From: a virus
DNA length: 32,049 nucleotides
Direction: 5' to 3' (one strand)
Virus record (IMG/VR): IMGVR_UViG_3300021168_000069
Coordinates: 1-32,049 of that record
In this document: one piece after another, positions 22,817-29,587 of the stretch
Position numbering within the stretch: position 1 is the stretch's first letter
How the letters are laid out: the number at the start of each line of letters is the position of its first letter
The notes under the pieces: model-generated
Seen by the model: the letters and a program-made list of their open reading frames with translations, nothing else
Database searches by the model: none
Told to the model about the DNA's origin: nothing
Position numbers and translations under genes: made by a program

Positions 22817-22853
22817 GAGTCAAGTTCCCGCAAAGCGGGAACTTGACTCATGA
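22813..22853 (-). repeat. Perfect 19-bp hairpin spanning a stop and a start codon
   Basis: Arms 22813-22831 and 22835-22853, loop AAA on + (TTT on sense), GC-NNN-GC apex. It encodes the last 11 residues and stop of the ParB-methyltransferase and contains the ATG of the UDG-exonuclease gene. No T-run follows on either strand. Confidence 0.96.
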
Positions 22854-24241
22854 TGGGAGAGCGACTCCATTACACGGGAGTTGAGAAGGGCTTCGCGGGC
22901 AACAGACACGAAGCGCTCCTCAATTTCTAAGCCGAGGACGTTCTGTGGGAGAGCGCCAAGACTTTCGGCTGCGCGGAGGGAGGAGGCGGCTCCGCAGGTG
23001 GGGTCTAGGAAACGGGTGTTTCCATCAACGAGGGCTGCGAAAAAATGGCGAAGCATAGGCTCTGGTTTACATGACGGATGCAGCTTGCGGTCGCCGGGAC
23101 CAGAGTAGGAGTCAGCAACAGTCCGAATGAGGGGACGGCGACCTCGGTAAGCCAGAAGGGCTGCTTCATAGGTGTGGCGGGGCCACCGTTGGCTGTCGCC
23201 AACGATACCTGAATTGTCGGATTTGTGCCAAATGAGTGGATATGGATAGAACTCAATGGAGGGGCCTTCCTGCTCAAAGAGTCGCATTGTTTTCAGAAGG
23301 ACTTCTGGCTTAGGACTGAGCCAGAACATTAGATGACCAAGTGGAGACAGCAGATGATCCAGATTTTTGACTAGGCACTCCGTGAGAGTCCAGTAGTCGG
23401 CGGCTTGGTCTGAATAGGCGCCTTCTTGATCTTCTGGTTTGAACTGGCCGGCTCCGTCGAAGACGTTTGCCCCATACGGGAAGTCGCAGTGGATCAGATT
23501 GAAAGAGATGCCTGTGTAGGTTGGTGCCCATTCGAGAAAATTCTCCTGCCTGATTGAGCGCTCCACGGCTGCTCGTGACCAGACAGGCGAGACAAGCTCG
23601 CCTGTCTGGTCAAGCACATGCACCTGAGTCTGCTGAGGGGTTACTACTCCTTGTAGGGGGGACGACTCGTCTGGCTTAGGTTGTGTTTGCACGATCATTG
23701 ATCGTGCAAACACAGCCATATCATTTATTTCTGTTTCGTCCTCGCGCTCTTTGCGCCGCCTTATCAGGTTGCGAGCCTCATTGATGTTAGTCGCCTTATT
23801 CACTCGCGGCTCTTTGAGATGGGCCGCCACAAGGAGGATGGTGGAGATGTAGCCTGCATCGATTGAGAGAGCCTCCGCTGTCATGCGCTGGTTCCAGGAG
23901 GGGTCGGCCTTCCCATAGAGGTAGTGGAGTTCGGCAATGGCTCGGGCGGAGTCCTGCCATGGGAGGTCTTTCCGCTTAACATTCTCTTCAAGCTCAATGA
24001 CTTTCAACTCGTCAGTGTTTAGGTCATCTACCCAGCGGACTGGAATGGTTGGAAGGTTAAGCGCCTTGAATGCTTCCCACCTGCGCTCACCCGCAATCAG
24101 CTGGTAGTCCTTAGTCACAATTATCGGGTTGATGAGGCCCACCCTCTTAATGCTGGCCTGGAGAGCGGGGTCCGGCTCTAGCTTCCGTCTTTGACGAGAG
24201 TCTCTTTTAACCCAGATGAGGGATAGTGCAATGTCAGGCAT
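22820..24241 (-). CDS. ParB-like domain fused to DNA methyltransferase
   Basis: 473 residues. Residues 1-160 are ParB/Srx-like: 'LIAGERRWEAF' (48-58, GERR box), 'VIELEENVKRKDLPW', then an HTH-like region. Residues 170-225 are a linker. Residues 240-450 are an adenine/cytosine-N methyltransferase of permuted order: motif IV D253-F-P-Y (variant of DPPY), then 'FLDPTCGAASSL' (motif I, SAM binding) and 'GLEIEERF'. It would methylate phage DNA, probably against host restriction, with the ParB part giving DNA contact or CTP-dependent loading (inferred). Two hairpins flank the linker and a third encodes the C-terminus. Only a weak SD (GAAGAG) precedes the ATG. Confidence 0.85.
   Translation of the reverse strand: MPDIALSLIWVKRDSRQRRKLEPDPALQASIKRVGLINPIIVTKDYQLIAGERRWEAFKALNLPTIPVRWVDDLNTDELKVIELEENVKRKDLPWQDSARAIAELHYLYGKADPSWNQRMTAEALSIDAGYISTILLVAAHLKEPRVNKATNINEARNLIRRRKEREDETEINDMAVFARSMIVQTQPKPDESSPLQGVVTPQQTQVHVLDQTGELVSPVWSRAAVERSIRQENFLEWAPTYTGISFNLIHCDFPYGANVFDGAGQFKPEDQEGAYSDQAADYWTLTECLVKNLDHLLSPLGHLMFWLSPKPEVLLKTMRLFEQEGPSIEFYPYPLIWHKSDNSGIVGDSQRWPRHTYEAALLAYRGRRPLIRTVADSYSGPGDRKLHPSCKPEPMLRHFFAALVDGNTRFLDPTCGAASSLRAAESLGALPQNVLGLEIEERFVSVAREALLNSRVMESLSHHESSSRFAGT
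23576..23612 (-). repeat. Perfect 16-bp coding hairpin, 5-nt loop
   Basis: Arms 23576-23591 and 23597-23612 (loop ACAAG on +). It encodes residues 210-222, the methyltransferase side of the linker in the ParB-methyltransferase. Confidence 0.95.
23682..23714 (-). repeat. Perfect 15-bp coding hairpin, ATT loop
   Basis: Arms 23682-23696 and 23700-23714. It encodes residues 176-187, the ParB side of the same linker. Confidence 0.95.
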
Positions 24242-24243
24242 GA

Positions 24244-24489
24244 TCAGCTCTTCATTTTGGGGTCGATGTGGACTTTGGTATCTGGACCGATGAAGGAGCT
24301 TACCATCTCCATCAGCTTCATTTCGGTCTCGCCAGAGAATAATAGGATATCAAATGGAAGGTTCATTTCCTTGCCATCTATTCTGATGTACGTTTCGCCA
24401 GGCTCTGCGCGAAACTTGTCGAGGTTGCCGAAGCTCAGGCCAAGCATGACCACAGTACGGCCATCCATCTCTGCTGTCGCTTTAATCAT
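24244..24489 (-). CDS. Small hypothetical protein of the replication operon
   Basis: 81 residues from the ATG at 24489, chosen because the longer in-frame opening would overlap the preceding gene and has no better start. The sequence 'MIKATAEMDGRTVVMLGLSF', 'DKFRAEPGETYIRIDGKEMN', 'LPFDILLFSGETEMKLMEMV' looks like a compact alpha/beta protein. 'ETEMKLMEMVSSFIGPDT' is helical. I do not recognise it. A weak GGGGAC lies about 7 nt upstream. The stop is 2 nt before the ParB-methyltransferase start, suggesting coupled translation. Confidence 0.7.
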   Translation of the reverse strand: MIKATAEMDGRTVVMLGLSFGNLDKFRAEPGETYIRIDGKEMNLPFDILLFSGETEMKLMEMVSSFIGPDTKVHIDPKMKS

Positions 24490-24509
24490 ACCAAGTCCCC
24501 GAAGATTTA

Positions 24510-24533
24510 GGGGGAGGCTCGCTCTCCTCCCCC
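24510..24533 (-). repeat. 7-bp inverted repeat in a gene gap
   Basis: 24510-24516 pairs with 24527-24533 (10-nt loop), 21 nt before the ATG at 24489. Purine-rich strand composition makes alternative pairings possible. Confidence 0.5.
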
Positions 24534-24562
24534 AAGGACCGTAGCCCTCCCACGGCCCTATC

Positions 24563-24591
24563 GGATCAATCGAGCTTTGCTCGATTGATCC
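24563..24591 (-). repeat. Perfect 13-bp hairpin, GC-NNN-GC apex, after a stop codon
   Basis: Arms 24563-24575 and 24579-24591, loop TTT on + (AAA on sense). It begins at the last base of the 24591-25022 gene's stop codon, with no T-run after it. Confidence 0.94.
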
Positions 24592-25022
24592 TATTCCGTT
24601 CCGATCAGGGCCTGGGCGACGGCCCAGACTTCGCCAGTCTTCTTGCTGATCTGGTGTTTTACGGTAGCGAGGACGTGTTTGCCGACCAACTCGTAGTTGG
24701 TTTGCTCGGAGATTTCTCCGGTGATCCCGCACTGCTGACAGAGGCGGCCATACCGATAATCAAGTGGCAGCCAGTAGTCACAGTTGACGGAGCGCTGGGC
24801 AATGTTCTCAATGAGGGCCTTCTGCGACTCCTCAATGGAGTCGTCTTGCGGCCAATCGAGGATGCGGGCCGTAAACCGCAGGATGGGAGTCTGCTCCGCA
24901 TTGCGGGCTGTTGTCAGCTCGAACTTGGAGATGACTGCTGGGTAATCTCCAATCGGGAGGGTTGGTGGACCCTTCACTAAGTCTTCGACGCGTCCTTTCA
25001 TCAGTTCTGCTAGATTTGCCAT
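24591..25022 (-). CDS. Putative single-stranded DNA-binding protein
   Basis: 143 residues. 'PIGDYPAVISKFELTTARN' followed by 'PILRFTARILDWP' resembles the opening strands of phage ssDNA-binding proteins (DUF669-like OB folds), and 'GKHVLATVKHQISKKTGE' near the end resembles their last strands. A Cys pair (CQQC, about 94-97) is extra. It is encoded in the same operon as a RecA-like ATPase and a polymerase, the usual setting for such a protein. The assignment is from pattern, not search. AAGGAG is 8 nt upstream of the ATG, the clearest SD of this operon section. Confidence 0.5.
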   Translation of the reverse strand: MANLAELMKGRVEDLVKGPPTLPIGDYPAVISKFELTTARNAEQTPILRFTARILDWPQDDSIEESQKALIENIAQRSVNCDYWLPLDYRYGRLCQQCGITGEISEQTNYELVGKHVLATVKHQISKKTGEVWAVAQALIGTE

Positions 25023-25105
25023 TTACTCACTCCTTGGGCATCTGCCCTGCTTACATCACTCCCAGATTTTTTTCCTCTGGAAATGAATTTACAAAACTCT
25101 TCTAT
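25023..25105 (-). other. AT-rich gap upstream of the ssDNA-binding-type gene
   Basis: About 80 bases, AT-rich. It holds a weak promoter-like pair on the - strand (TTGTAA, 17 nt, AAAAAT) and a short 5-bp hairpin. The promoter is only a possibility; each box matches consensus at four of six positions. Confidence 0.3.
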
Positions 25106-25434
25106 GAATCTGATTCAACGCTTTGCGTTGAATCAGATTCAATTGGAAGTCCAAGATCCAGCTCTCGAAGCATGGATGGGCTATTTAAAAGCTCCCATAG
25201 CCATGGCGGAATGTCAAGTAGAGTGACTGTCCGGTATGTGCGCCAGGCGAGAGTTTTTTCTTTCTGGTTGAAGTACTCTTCCTCGATTTTAAGCTCGATT
25301 TTGTCAACATGGAGGTCTTTGACGTCTGGTCCGTCATGTTTGCTCGTGTATGGCACCTCGATGCGATAGTCGTAAATTGCCTTGATGCGGTAGGGGCCGA
25401 ACTTGGCGATTGTCACTGTATCTTGCAGTCTCAT
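25102..25434 (-). CDS. Hypothetical protein
   Basis: 110 residues from the ATG at 25434, which overlaps the previous stop as ATGA and has AAGGAG 8 nt upstream; this beats the longer in-frame start. 'VTIAKFGPYRIKAIYDYRIEVPY' and 'LHVDKIELKIEEEYF' suggest beta strands, and 'LAWRTYRTVTLLDIPPWLWELL' a strand plus helix. The last 13 residues, Ser/Asp/Glu-rich, are encoded by the 17-bp hairpin at 25106-25142. No family recognised; an operon partner of the RecA-like and ssDNA-binding-type genes. Confidence 0.7.
   Translation of the reverse strand: MRLQDTVTIAKFGPYRIKAIYDYRIEVPYTSKHDGPDVKDLHVDKIELKIEEEYFNQKEKTLAWRTYRTVTLLDIPPWLWELLNSPSMLRELDLGLPIESDSTQSVESDS
25106..25142 (-). repeat. Perfect 17-bp coding hairpin, GC-NNN-GC apex
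   Basis: Arms 25106-25122 and 25126-25142, loop TTT on + (AAA on sense). It encodes the last 13 residues of the 25102 gene. Confidence 0.96.
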
Positions 25435-26096
25435 TGCTTTGCTCCTTCTGGTAGTAACTTCCATGCGGCTTCGCGCATACGTTCAAGCTCGTGAACTGCC
25501 TCAGGTCCCTCCTCCTTCGCCATTTTATATAGGAGCGGATAACCAGTGGTAATTGACAGTTCTATTTCTGCTCGGGTGGCGCGCCGACCCGAGCTATACC
25601 AGTCTATTCGGTCTGGTAGACCAAGATTGAACAGGTAGCCATCTCCAGCCCTGAAAGCCTTCACTGTGCTGGTCTCATAGAGACAGACTGCGCCGGGGTT
25701 GCGGTCGATGTGGTTCCCCGCTATGAAAGTCTCCTCTGGCATATCTTTCTTGTCGCGCTTCTGCCTGGGCCGTGTGAGGAATGGGCAGGCCATGGCGGAG
25801 AACTCAGCACACTCCCTGTGGGAGGGCGGCTCACTCGTGACTCGGTTGATGACGCACATGGGGCCAATCACATAGACTTTGTGCTGGCCGAGCGGATCGC
25901 CACAGACCCAGCAGCGATGGCGGGTGTAGGCTGTCCAGAGTTTGCCGGGTCCGATGATGCGGAAGTCTGGTTCGCCTTGGCCGGGAGGACACGGCTCGCC
26001 TGCATACATCCAGGCGACGAACCACGGCACTGGATAGCCCCGCTCATCTTTGGGGAGCCTTGCAATGCGCTTAGGGAGTGCTGGCAGGTCGATCAT
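25431..26096 (-). CDS. Conserved-type phage protein with Cys/His metal site
   Basis: 221 residues. 'YPVPWFVAWMYAGEPCPPGQG', split by a Cys, opens it; then 'CWVCGDPLG' and, about 25-40 residues on, a His/Cys stretch 'PPSHRECAEFSAMACPFL', a plausible zinc-binding arrangement. The C-terminal 60 residues are helical ('EIELSITTGYPLLYKMAKEE'). I recall proteins with this plan in many phages, all of unknown role. It is tied to both neighbours by ATGA overlaps. An 8-bp hairpin (25570-25594) occurs at residues 168-176, before the C-terminal helices. Confidence 0.7.
   Translation of the reverse strand: MIDLPALPKRIARLPKDERGYPVPWFVAWMYAGEPCPPGQGEPDFRIIGPGKLWTAYTRHRCWVCGDPLGQHKVYVIGPMCVINRVTSEPPSHRECAEFSAMACPFLTRPRQKRDKKDMPEETFIAGNHIDRNPGAVCLYETSTVKAFRAGDGYLFNLGLPDRIDWYSSGRRATRAEIELSITTGYPLLYKMAKEEGPEAVHELERMREAAWKLLPEGAKQ
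25570..25594 (-). repeat. 8-bp coding hairpin, 9-nt loop
   Basis: Arms 25570-25577 and 25587-25594; the loop could add a GG/CC pairing with a bulged base. Confidence 0.7.
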
Positions 26097-26956
26097 TGGG
26101 GGCTCCGCACGGCTGCGAAGTAGTCGGCTAGGCCGGTCTCGATTGGATAGGTCTGTTTGATCTTACCAGGAGCCGCAGACTTTAGCTCCACTACACCGTC
26201 CGACTGGGTGACAATAGAATGTTTGCTTCCGATGGTGGCTGCCCGGATGGTGTGGTTAAAGTAGGTGCCGATCTCTCGGTTAAGGGCACGACCTGGCCCA
26301 GCTGGGAGACCGTGAAGGATTTCGTTCTGGTCGGTGTCGTAGGCGATGTGAGCGCAAACAATAACGTTACACTTGATTGAGGCGTCGAAGAAGGTTGAGA
26401 GGACGTCGAGGATCATTCCCTGCACAGTGCCCCACTCGGGCTGGGTGGGGTTCTGACCGAGGCGGTTGTTGATTGCAAGAATGAAGTTCAGCGCTGTGCG
26501 CCAAGCGTGGGTGAGGGAGTCGAAGACGAGGATGTCCTGGCATGTCCAACTGTAGACGTTTCCAAATGACTTGTCGCCATCCTTCCAATCTGTACAGATT
26601 AGGTCTACGGCTTTTTGCCAGGCTTCTGCCTTAACAGGAATGGCACTGACTTTGTATCCGCGAATATTCTGCCCCTCCATGACTGGAATTTTTTTAGCAA
26701 GGCGTCGATCTTGAAGGGGAATTATAGAGCAGGTTGCATACTGCTCAGGTGTGAGGAGATTGCGCAGAATTTCTGTTCCGTTGTCGAAGTCCATAATGCG
26801 GAGGTTGTAGCCAGCCTTAACGAGGGAGGCCAGACTCCCTGTTTTTCCGCTACCAGGGTCGCCCAGTAGGAGAATTTTCACTGGAGAGTGTTTTTGGACA
26901 GGCTCAGGCTCTGTCTGAGCCTGTCCAAATAGATCTTTTTTGACTTCCTCGTTCAT
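26093..26956 (-). CDS. RecA-like ATPase (Sak4/AAA_24 type)
   Basis: 287 residues. Walker A 'LGDPGSGKTG' (31-40), an early 'LRIMDFDNG' strand (52-60), Walker B ILVFDS (142-147) and 'NVIVCAHIAYD' (sensor strand) follow the order of phage RecA-fold recombinases of the Sak4/AAA_24 type, which help anneal or exchange single strands. It travels here with a PD-(D/E)XK nuclease and a putative ssDNA-binding protein, a typical recombination set. The first ~22 residues are non-conserved and encoded by a 15-bp hairpin. Start and stop overlap neighbours as ATGA. Confidence 0.75.
   Translation of the reverse strand: MNEEVKKDLFGQAQTEPEPVQKHSPVKILLLGDPGSGKTGSLASLVKAGYNLRIMDFDNGTEILRNLLTPEQYATCSIIPLQDRRLAKKIPVMEGQNIRGYKVSAIPVKAEAWQKAVDLICTDWKDGDKSFGNVYSWTCQDILVFDSLTHAWRTALNFILAINNRLGQNPTQPEWGTVQGMILDVLSTFFDASIKCNVIVCAHIAYDTDQNEILHGLPAGPGRALNREIGTYFNHTIRAATIGSKHSIVTQSDGVVELKSAAPGKIKQTYPIETGLADYFAAVRSPQ
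26893..26929 (-). repeat. Perfect 15-bp coding hairpin, 7-nt loop
   Basis: Arms 26893-26907 and 26915-26929. It encodes residues 10-22 of the RecA-like protein, its Gln/Pro/Glu-rich N-terminal tail before the first strand. Confidence 0.94.
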
Positions 26957-27165
26957 TTGGTTTGTCCCTGGCTGTCTTTCTCTGCTGTTTTTCTTCTTAT
27001 TTCATATTCGCTGAGTTCGACTTCACGGCAGGCGTCTTCGCAAGCGGTCTGAATGATGCCTGCAAGCTCCCAAATGTCGTCTTCTGTCACGCCTGGGATT
27101 TCACTAAGAAAATGTTCTGCCAAGTCGTATGACATGGGATCTACTGATGGGCGTTCTTTTTTCAT
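26953..27165 (-). CDS. Small acidic hypothetical protein
   Basis: 70 residues from the ATG at 27165 (ATGA overlap; AAGGAA about 9 nt upstream). The longer in-frame opening would run far into the previous gene. 'DLAEHFLSEIPGVTEDDIWE' and 'LAGIIQTACEDACREVELSE' are amphipathic helices, and the end is charged. Not recognised. It sits between a small unknown gene and the RecA-like ATPase. Confidence 0.7.
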   Translation of the reverse strand: MKKERPSVDPMSYDLAEHFLSEIPGVTEDDIWELAGIIQTACEDACREVELSEYEIRRKTAEKDSQGQTK

Positions 27166-27404
27166 TTGGACGTTTCCTTGCTTTCTTCTTCTTCTGGAAG
27201 CTGGTAATGGCAGGTTATGGGGATGCAGTGGAGGCCGTTCTGTTTGGCTTCCATAATCTCTCCAGCAGTGGGCCATCCGAGATAAATCTGCCAGCATTGC
27301 GGAATGCCCTCATAGAGGCCAATGTGGACAAGAGCGCATTGACGAGTACTGTAAATCCCGTAGGGCTGTCTCATGCGGACAAATTCCTTGCTATATTCGA
27401 TCAT
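27162..27404 (-). CDS. Small hypothetical protein
   Basis: 80 residues starting in an ATGA overlap with the nuclease gene; GGGGAG lies about 5 nt upstream. 'YGIYSTRQCALVHIGLYEG' and 'PQCWQIYLGWPTAGEIMEAK' suggest a small alpha/beta domain with three Cys residues; the end is Glu/Lys-rich (EEEESKETSK). Not recognised. Confidence 0.65.
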   Translation of the reverse strand: MIEYSKEFVRMRQPYGIYSTRQCALVHIGLYEGIPQCWQIYLGWPTAGEIMEAKQNGLHCIPITCHYQLPEEEESKETSK

Positions 27405-28369
27405 CTTGGCTCCCCGGCTGGGTCCCAGCGCCTAATCTGGAAGGTGGCGTCCATAATCGGCTTACGCGCCATCGGGCTGCGCCCGCAGATCTCGCGGAAT
27501 TGACAGCCGCCGTATAGGCCGCAGGCTTTATCATTCTGGGGGTAAGCTTTTTCGGGGTTAGGCTCTTTCTCGGCTACTATGGCGCAGCTTTCCATAAGAG
27601 ATGTCCAGTATGGGAGGGCTTGGAGCCACTCATCCAGGACTGGTTGGGGGCGGTAGACGGGAAAGCGCTGGAAACGGACGAAATTGACGCCGATCTGTGC
27701 GGCGTCCAAAAGAACGCCTCGGGCAGGCACGCCTAAGGCTACGCGGCCTGCAATAGTGTAGAGGGTGAATTGGTTGTCAGGGGTGAAGCGCTCTGCGTAC
27801 TTGGAGCCGATCTGCTCGTAGGTTGTCTTGAGGTCGGCTATATAGATGTCTGAGTTGAACTCGACGAGGCGGTCTATGTGCCCGCACAGGAGGATTGTTT
27901 CGTCGGTCATGGAGCGAAAGCCAGCGTCGAAAAGGAAGGTCAGTTCGACTGCTGGCTTACCGTTGTCCAGCTGGAGGGTTTTGAGGGGGGAGCCCTGCTT
28001 CTCATAATGGTCTAGGTATTCGACAGCAAATCTTATGAGAGATAGCCGGTTTTTCTGAGGATCATCAAACGCAGGAGTGTTAGCTTCGTAGTTCCAAGTG
28101 CCGGATAGGGCTTTGACGATTGTGGCTTCCAAGGCTGCTTCGTGCTCGATCCCTTGGGATCGAGCACGTTGATAGTTCTCAGAAACATGATGGGCTGCTG
28201 AACCGAAGTCCAGATTGATCTGGACGCCGATTTTTGTGTAACCACAGATAATTGAATAGTAGTAGTAGCGGGCGCATTGTTTGAACGCGCCCAGGCTGGT
28301 CGAGTCGATTGCCGTCTGAAAGCGTGGGAGCTTCTGTGAGAAGCTTTTATTATTCTCCCAATTTTGCAC
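27401..28369 (-). CDS. PD-(D/E)XK nuclease with four-Cys cluster (Cas4/AddB-like)
   Basis: 322 residues from a GTG at 28369 that overlaps the preceding stop as TAGTG. Catalytic pattern: 'GSAAHHVSENY' (56-66), E142, D166 in 'GHIDRL', D179-L-K181 in 'IADLKTTYE', and the Q200...Y204 motif. C32 ('KQCARYYYY') and C283, C289, C295 ('CGLYGGCQFREIC') match the one-plus-three Cys arrangement that binds an Fe-S cluster in Cas4/AddB-type nucleases. It probably resects DNA ends for recombination with the RecA-like ATPase. The start follows a GGGGGAAG SD. Hairpins occur at residues 9-14 and 68-77. Confidence 0.82.
   Translation of the reverse strand: MQNWENNKSFSQKLPRFQTAIDSTSLGAFKQCARYYYYSIICGYTKIGVQINLDFGSAAHHVSENYQRARSQGIEHEAALEATIVKALSGTWNYEANTPAFDDPQKNRLSLIRFAVEYLDHYEKQGSPLKTLQLDNGKPAVELTFLFDAGFRSMTDETILLCGHIDRLVEFNSDIYIADLKTTYEQIGSKYAERFTPDNQFTLYTIAGRVALGVPARGVLLDAAQIGVNFVRFQRFPVYRPQPVLDEWLQALPYWTSLMESCAIVAEKEPNPEKAYPQNDKACGLYGGCQFREICGRSPMARKPIMDATFQIRRWDPAGEPR
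28141..28168 (-). repeat. Perfect 12-bp coding hairpin (13 with a 2-nt loop)
   Basis: Arms 28141-28152 and 28157-28168 (loop CTTG on +). It encodes residues 68-77 of the nuclease, between its first motif and the next helix. Confidence 0.92.
28329..28345 (-). repeat. 7-bp coding hairpin, 3-nt loop
   Basis: Arms 28329-28335 and 28339-28345; three further G-T pairs are possible outward. It encodes residues 9-14 of the nuclease. Confidence 0.65.
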
Positions 28370-28536
28370 TACTTCCCCCACTTCTCTTTTGTTGGTGCGT
28401 AATGTTTCACTGCGCCGCATGTGCGACATTTCCAGCCTGTCCAGAGGGTGCCGTCATGCCAGCCGGAGACGACGTCTCCGCCACACCAGCCCCAACGGCA
28501 TTTAAGGGCTCGGAAGAATGTCCAAACAGCCATCAT
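28369..28536 (-). CDS. Tiny Trp-rich zinc-ribbon-like protein
   Basis: 55 residues, found by reading the gap between the 28550 and 27401 genes. The product opens MMAVWTFFRALKC, continues 'WGWCGGDVVSGWHDG' and ends 'WKCRTCGAVKHYAP' plus a basic tail. Four Cys (13, 18, 37, 40) with a final CxxC suggest one zinc ribbon. AGAAGGGA is about 7 nt before the tandem ATGs (28536, 28533), and its TAG stop overlaps the nuclease GTG start, so it belongs to the operon. A 7-bp hairpin lies at residues 19-25. Function unknown. Confidence 0.75.
   Translation of the reverse strand: MMAVWTFFRALKCRWGWCGGDVVSGWHDGTLWTGWKCRTCGAVKHYAPTKEKWGK
28464..28480 (-). repeat. 7-bp coding hairpin, 3-nt loop
   Basis: Arms 28464-28470 and 28474-28480, in the tiny zinc-ribbon gene between its two Cys pairs. 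Confidence 0.65.
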
Positions 28537-28549
28537 TAATTTTCCCTTC

Positions 28550-28747
28550 TTATAGGTTTGAGCTCTGGCTCAAACCTATTTGCTCGATTGCGAATGTGAT
28601 AACGATCCGGCCAGTGTTAGGATCATGAGCGATCAGAAAATCGCCTCCTACAATGATCAGACCATGTTTTTCGATATGAGCGCTGATAGGTGCATACAGC
28701 GTTTTGGCGAACTGCTTAGTCGAGATCACTAACTCTTCGATGTCCAC
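28550..28747 (-). CDS. Small hypothetical protein
   Basis: 65 residues from a GTG start with GGGG 7 nt upstream; it overlaps the preceding gene by 19 bases. 'MDIEELVISTKQFAKTLYAP', 'IEKHGLIIVGGDFLIAHDP' and 'GRIVITFAIEQ' suggest a helix followed by a beta sheet. The C-terminal 9 residues are encoded by the 12-bp hairpin at 28552-28579. Not recognised. Confidence 0.65.
   Translation of the reverse strand: MDIEELVISTKQFAKTLYAPISAHIEKHGLIIVGGDFLIAHDPNTGRIVITFAIEQIGLSQSSNL
28552..28579 (-). repeat. Perfect 12-bp coding hairpin, TCTG loop
   Basis: Arms 28552-28563 and 28568-28579. It encodes the C-terminus of the 28550 gene and lies just before the SD of the tiny zinc-ribbon gene. Confidence 0.92.
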
Positions 28748-28914
28748 GTAGTTGCCCCTTGGTTTTTGAGATATTCGGCCAGTTCTTTTTCAGCGGCTAA
28801 ACGCCATCGTTCATGATAGTCATGTTTCACTGGATTATTCCAATACTTGTGCATCATCTCGCGGTGATGACGTATCTGCCGATCCAGTCTGGCTACGAGC
28901 GGCGGCTTAGCCAT
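28729..28914 (-). CDS. Small basic hypothetical protein
   Basis: 61 residues: 'LVARLDRQIRHHREMMHKYW' and 'HDYHERWRLAAEKELAEYL' are charged amphipathic helices rich in His, Arg and Trp. Its ATG overlaps the previous stop as TAATG. Not recognised; nucleic-acid or protein binding is possible. Confidence 0.65.
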   Translation of the reverse strand: MAKPPLVARLDRQIRHHREMMHKYWNNPVKHDYHERWRLAAEKELAEYLKNQGATTWTSKS

Positions 28915-29318
28915 TAGTTACCCCAATCTGTGCCGTCAGGATAGATTATTATGACTTTCTTGCTCTGTTTCTTTGCGTAGCGGATGGTTGCCCATGTGCC
29001 TGAACGTAACTGCTCTTCGTACTCTCCGGGAGCTGCGAGAAGGAGATCAGTGCGGTCTACTATGGCGCGGTTGCGATCCAAATAGTCGAGAGGAGACAAA
29101 ACTGTGTCAGCGTTTGGACACCAAGCCCTCTTATAGGAGTTTAGGGGCGGGTGGATGACAATACGACAAGAGCCATTTGATTTGGCAAGGTTGTGGGCTT
29201 GCTCATCGGCTCCTATGCAGTCACCATGATGCAGTTCTATGTGGTGGAAATAGCTGCCTATTATGGAAGCCTGCGTGCGGGGCATCCCGCGCTGCGTTCC
29301 AGTGAAGCCGATTTTCAC
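28914..29318 (-). CDS. SLOG-type Rossmann-fold protein
   Basis: 134 residues from a GTG start (GTGA overlap). 'MKIGFTGTQRGMPRTQ' (strand, GTQ loop), 'ELHHGDCIGADEQAHNLA' (the H-G-x-C/A-x-G-A-D motif), 'IVIHPPLNS', 'YLDRNRAIVDRTDLLLAAP' and 'RSGTWATIRYAKKQSKKVI' are the ordered signatures of SLOG/DprA-related phage proteins (DUF2493-like). This fold binds nucleotides or modified nucleosides; some relatives serve cyclic-nucleotide-linked conflict systems, but the ligand here is unknown. It is an accessory gene of the operon, upstream of the recombination genes. Confidence 0.72.
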   Translation of the reverse strand: MKIGFTGTQRGMPRTQASIIGSYFHHIELHHGDCIGADEQAHNLAKSNGSCRIVIHPPLNSYKRAWCPNADTVLSPLDYLDRNRAIVDRTDLLLAAPGEYEEQLRSGTWATIRYAKKQSKKVIIIYPDGTDWGN

Positions 29319-29587
29319 TTATCATCTCCGAAGAGCAGCTCTTCGGCGGTGAGGAGGGTCTTCACTGGGAGGGCGTCGGCCATTTTGGCTGCGCGGGGGA
29401 TGCGCTTGCCAGCTTCCTCGGCGGCCCGGTTGCGCTCGGCCTGGGCGCGCAACTCCAGGATGAGGCGCTTAAACTGTTCGGGATGCTGCTGGTAGAGGGC
29501 GAGCGGCTCCCTGTTGAAGAGTTCGGCCATTGACCACTCGGGGTCCGCCGTGGTCAGGAGAGAAGATTGGGGAAGCTCGTCAGTCAT
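29315..29587 (-). CDS. Small hypothetical protein
   Basis: 90 residues from the ATG at 29587 (overlap ATGACTGA with the ATPase stop); a TTG at 29602 is an alternative. 'MTDELPQSSLLTTADPEWSM', 'ALYQQHPEQFKRLILELRAQ' and 'AERNRAAEEAGKRIPRA' are polar and helical; the end is 'LLTAEELLFGDDK'. Not recognised. An 8-bp hairpin encodes residues 81-87. Confidence 0.65.
   Translation of the reverse strand: MTDELPQSSLLTTADPEWSMAELFNREPLALYQQHPEQFKRLILELRAQAERNRAAEEAGKRIPRAAKMADALPVKTLLTAEELLFGDDK
29328..29346 (-). repeat. Perfect 8-bp coding hairpin, CAG loop
   Basis: Arms 29328-29335 and 29339-29346, encoding the C-terminal tail of the 29315 gene. Confidence 0.8.

Noticed and set aside
24490-24732. 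N-terminal extension of the small protein at 24244
   Set aside because: It would overlap the ssDNA-binding-type gene and run through two hairpins; the ATG at 24489 gives a protein-like product.
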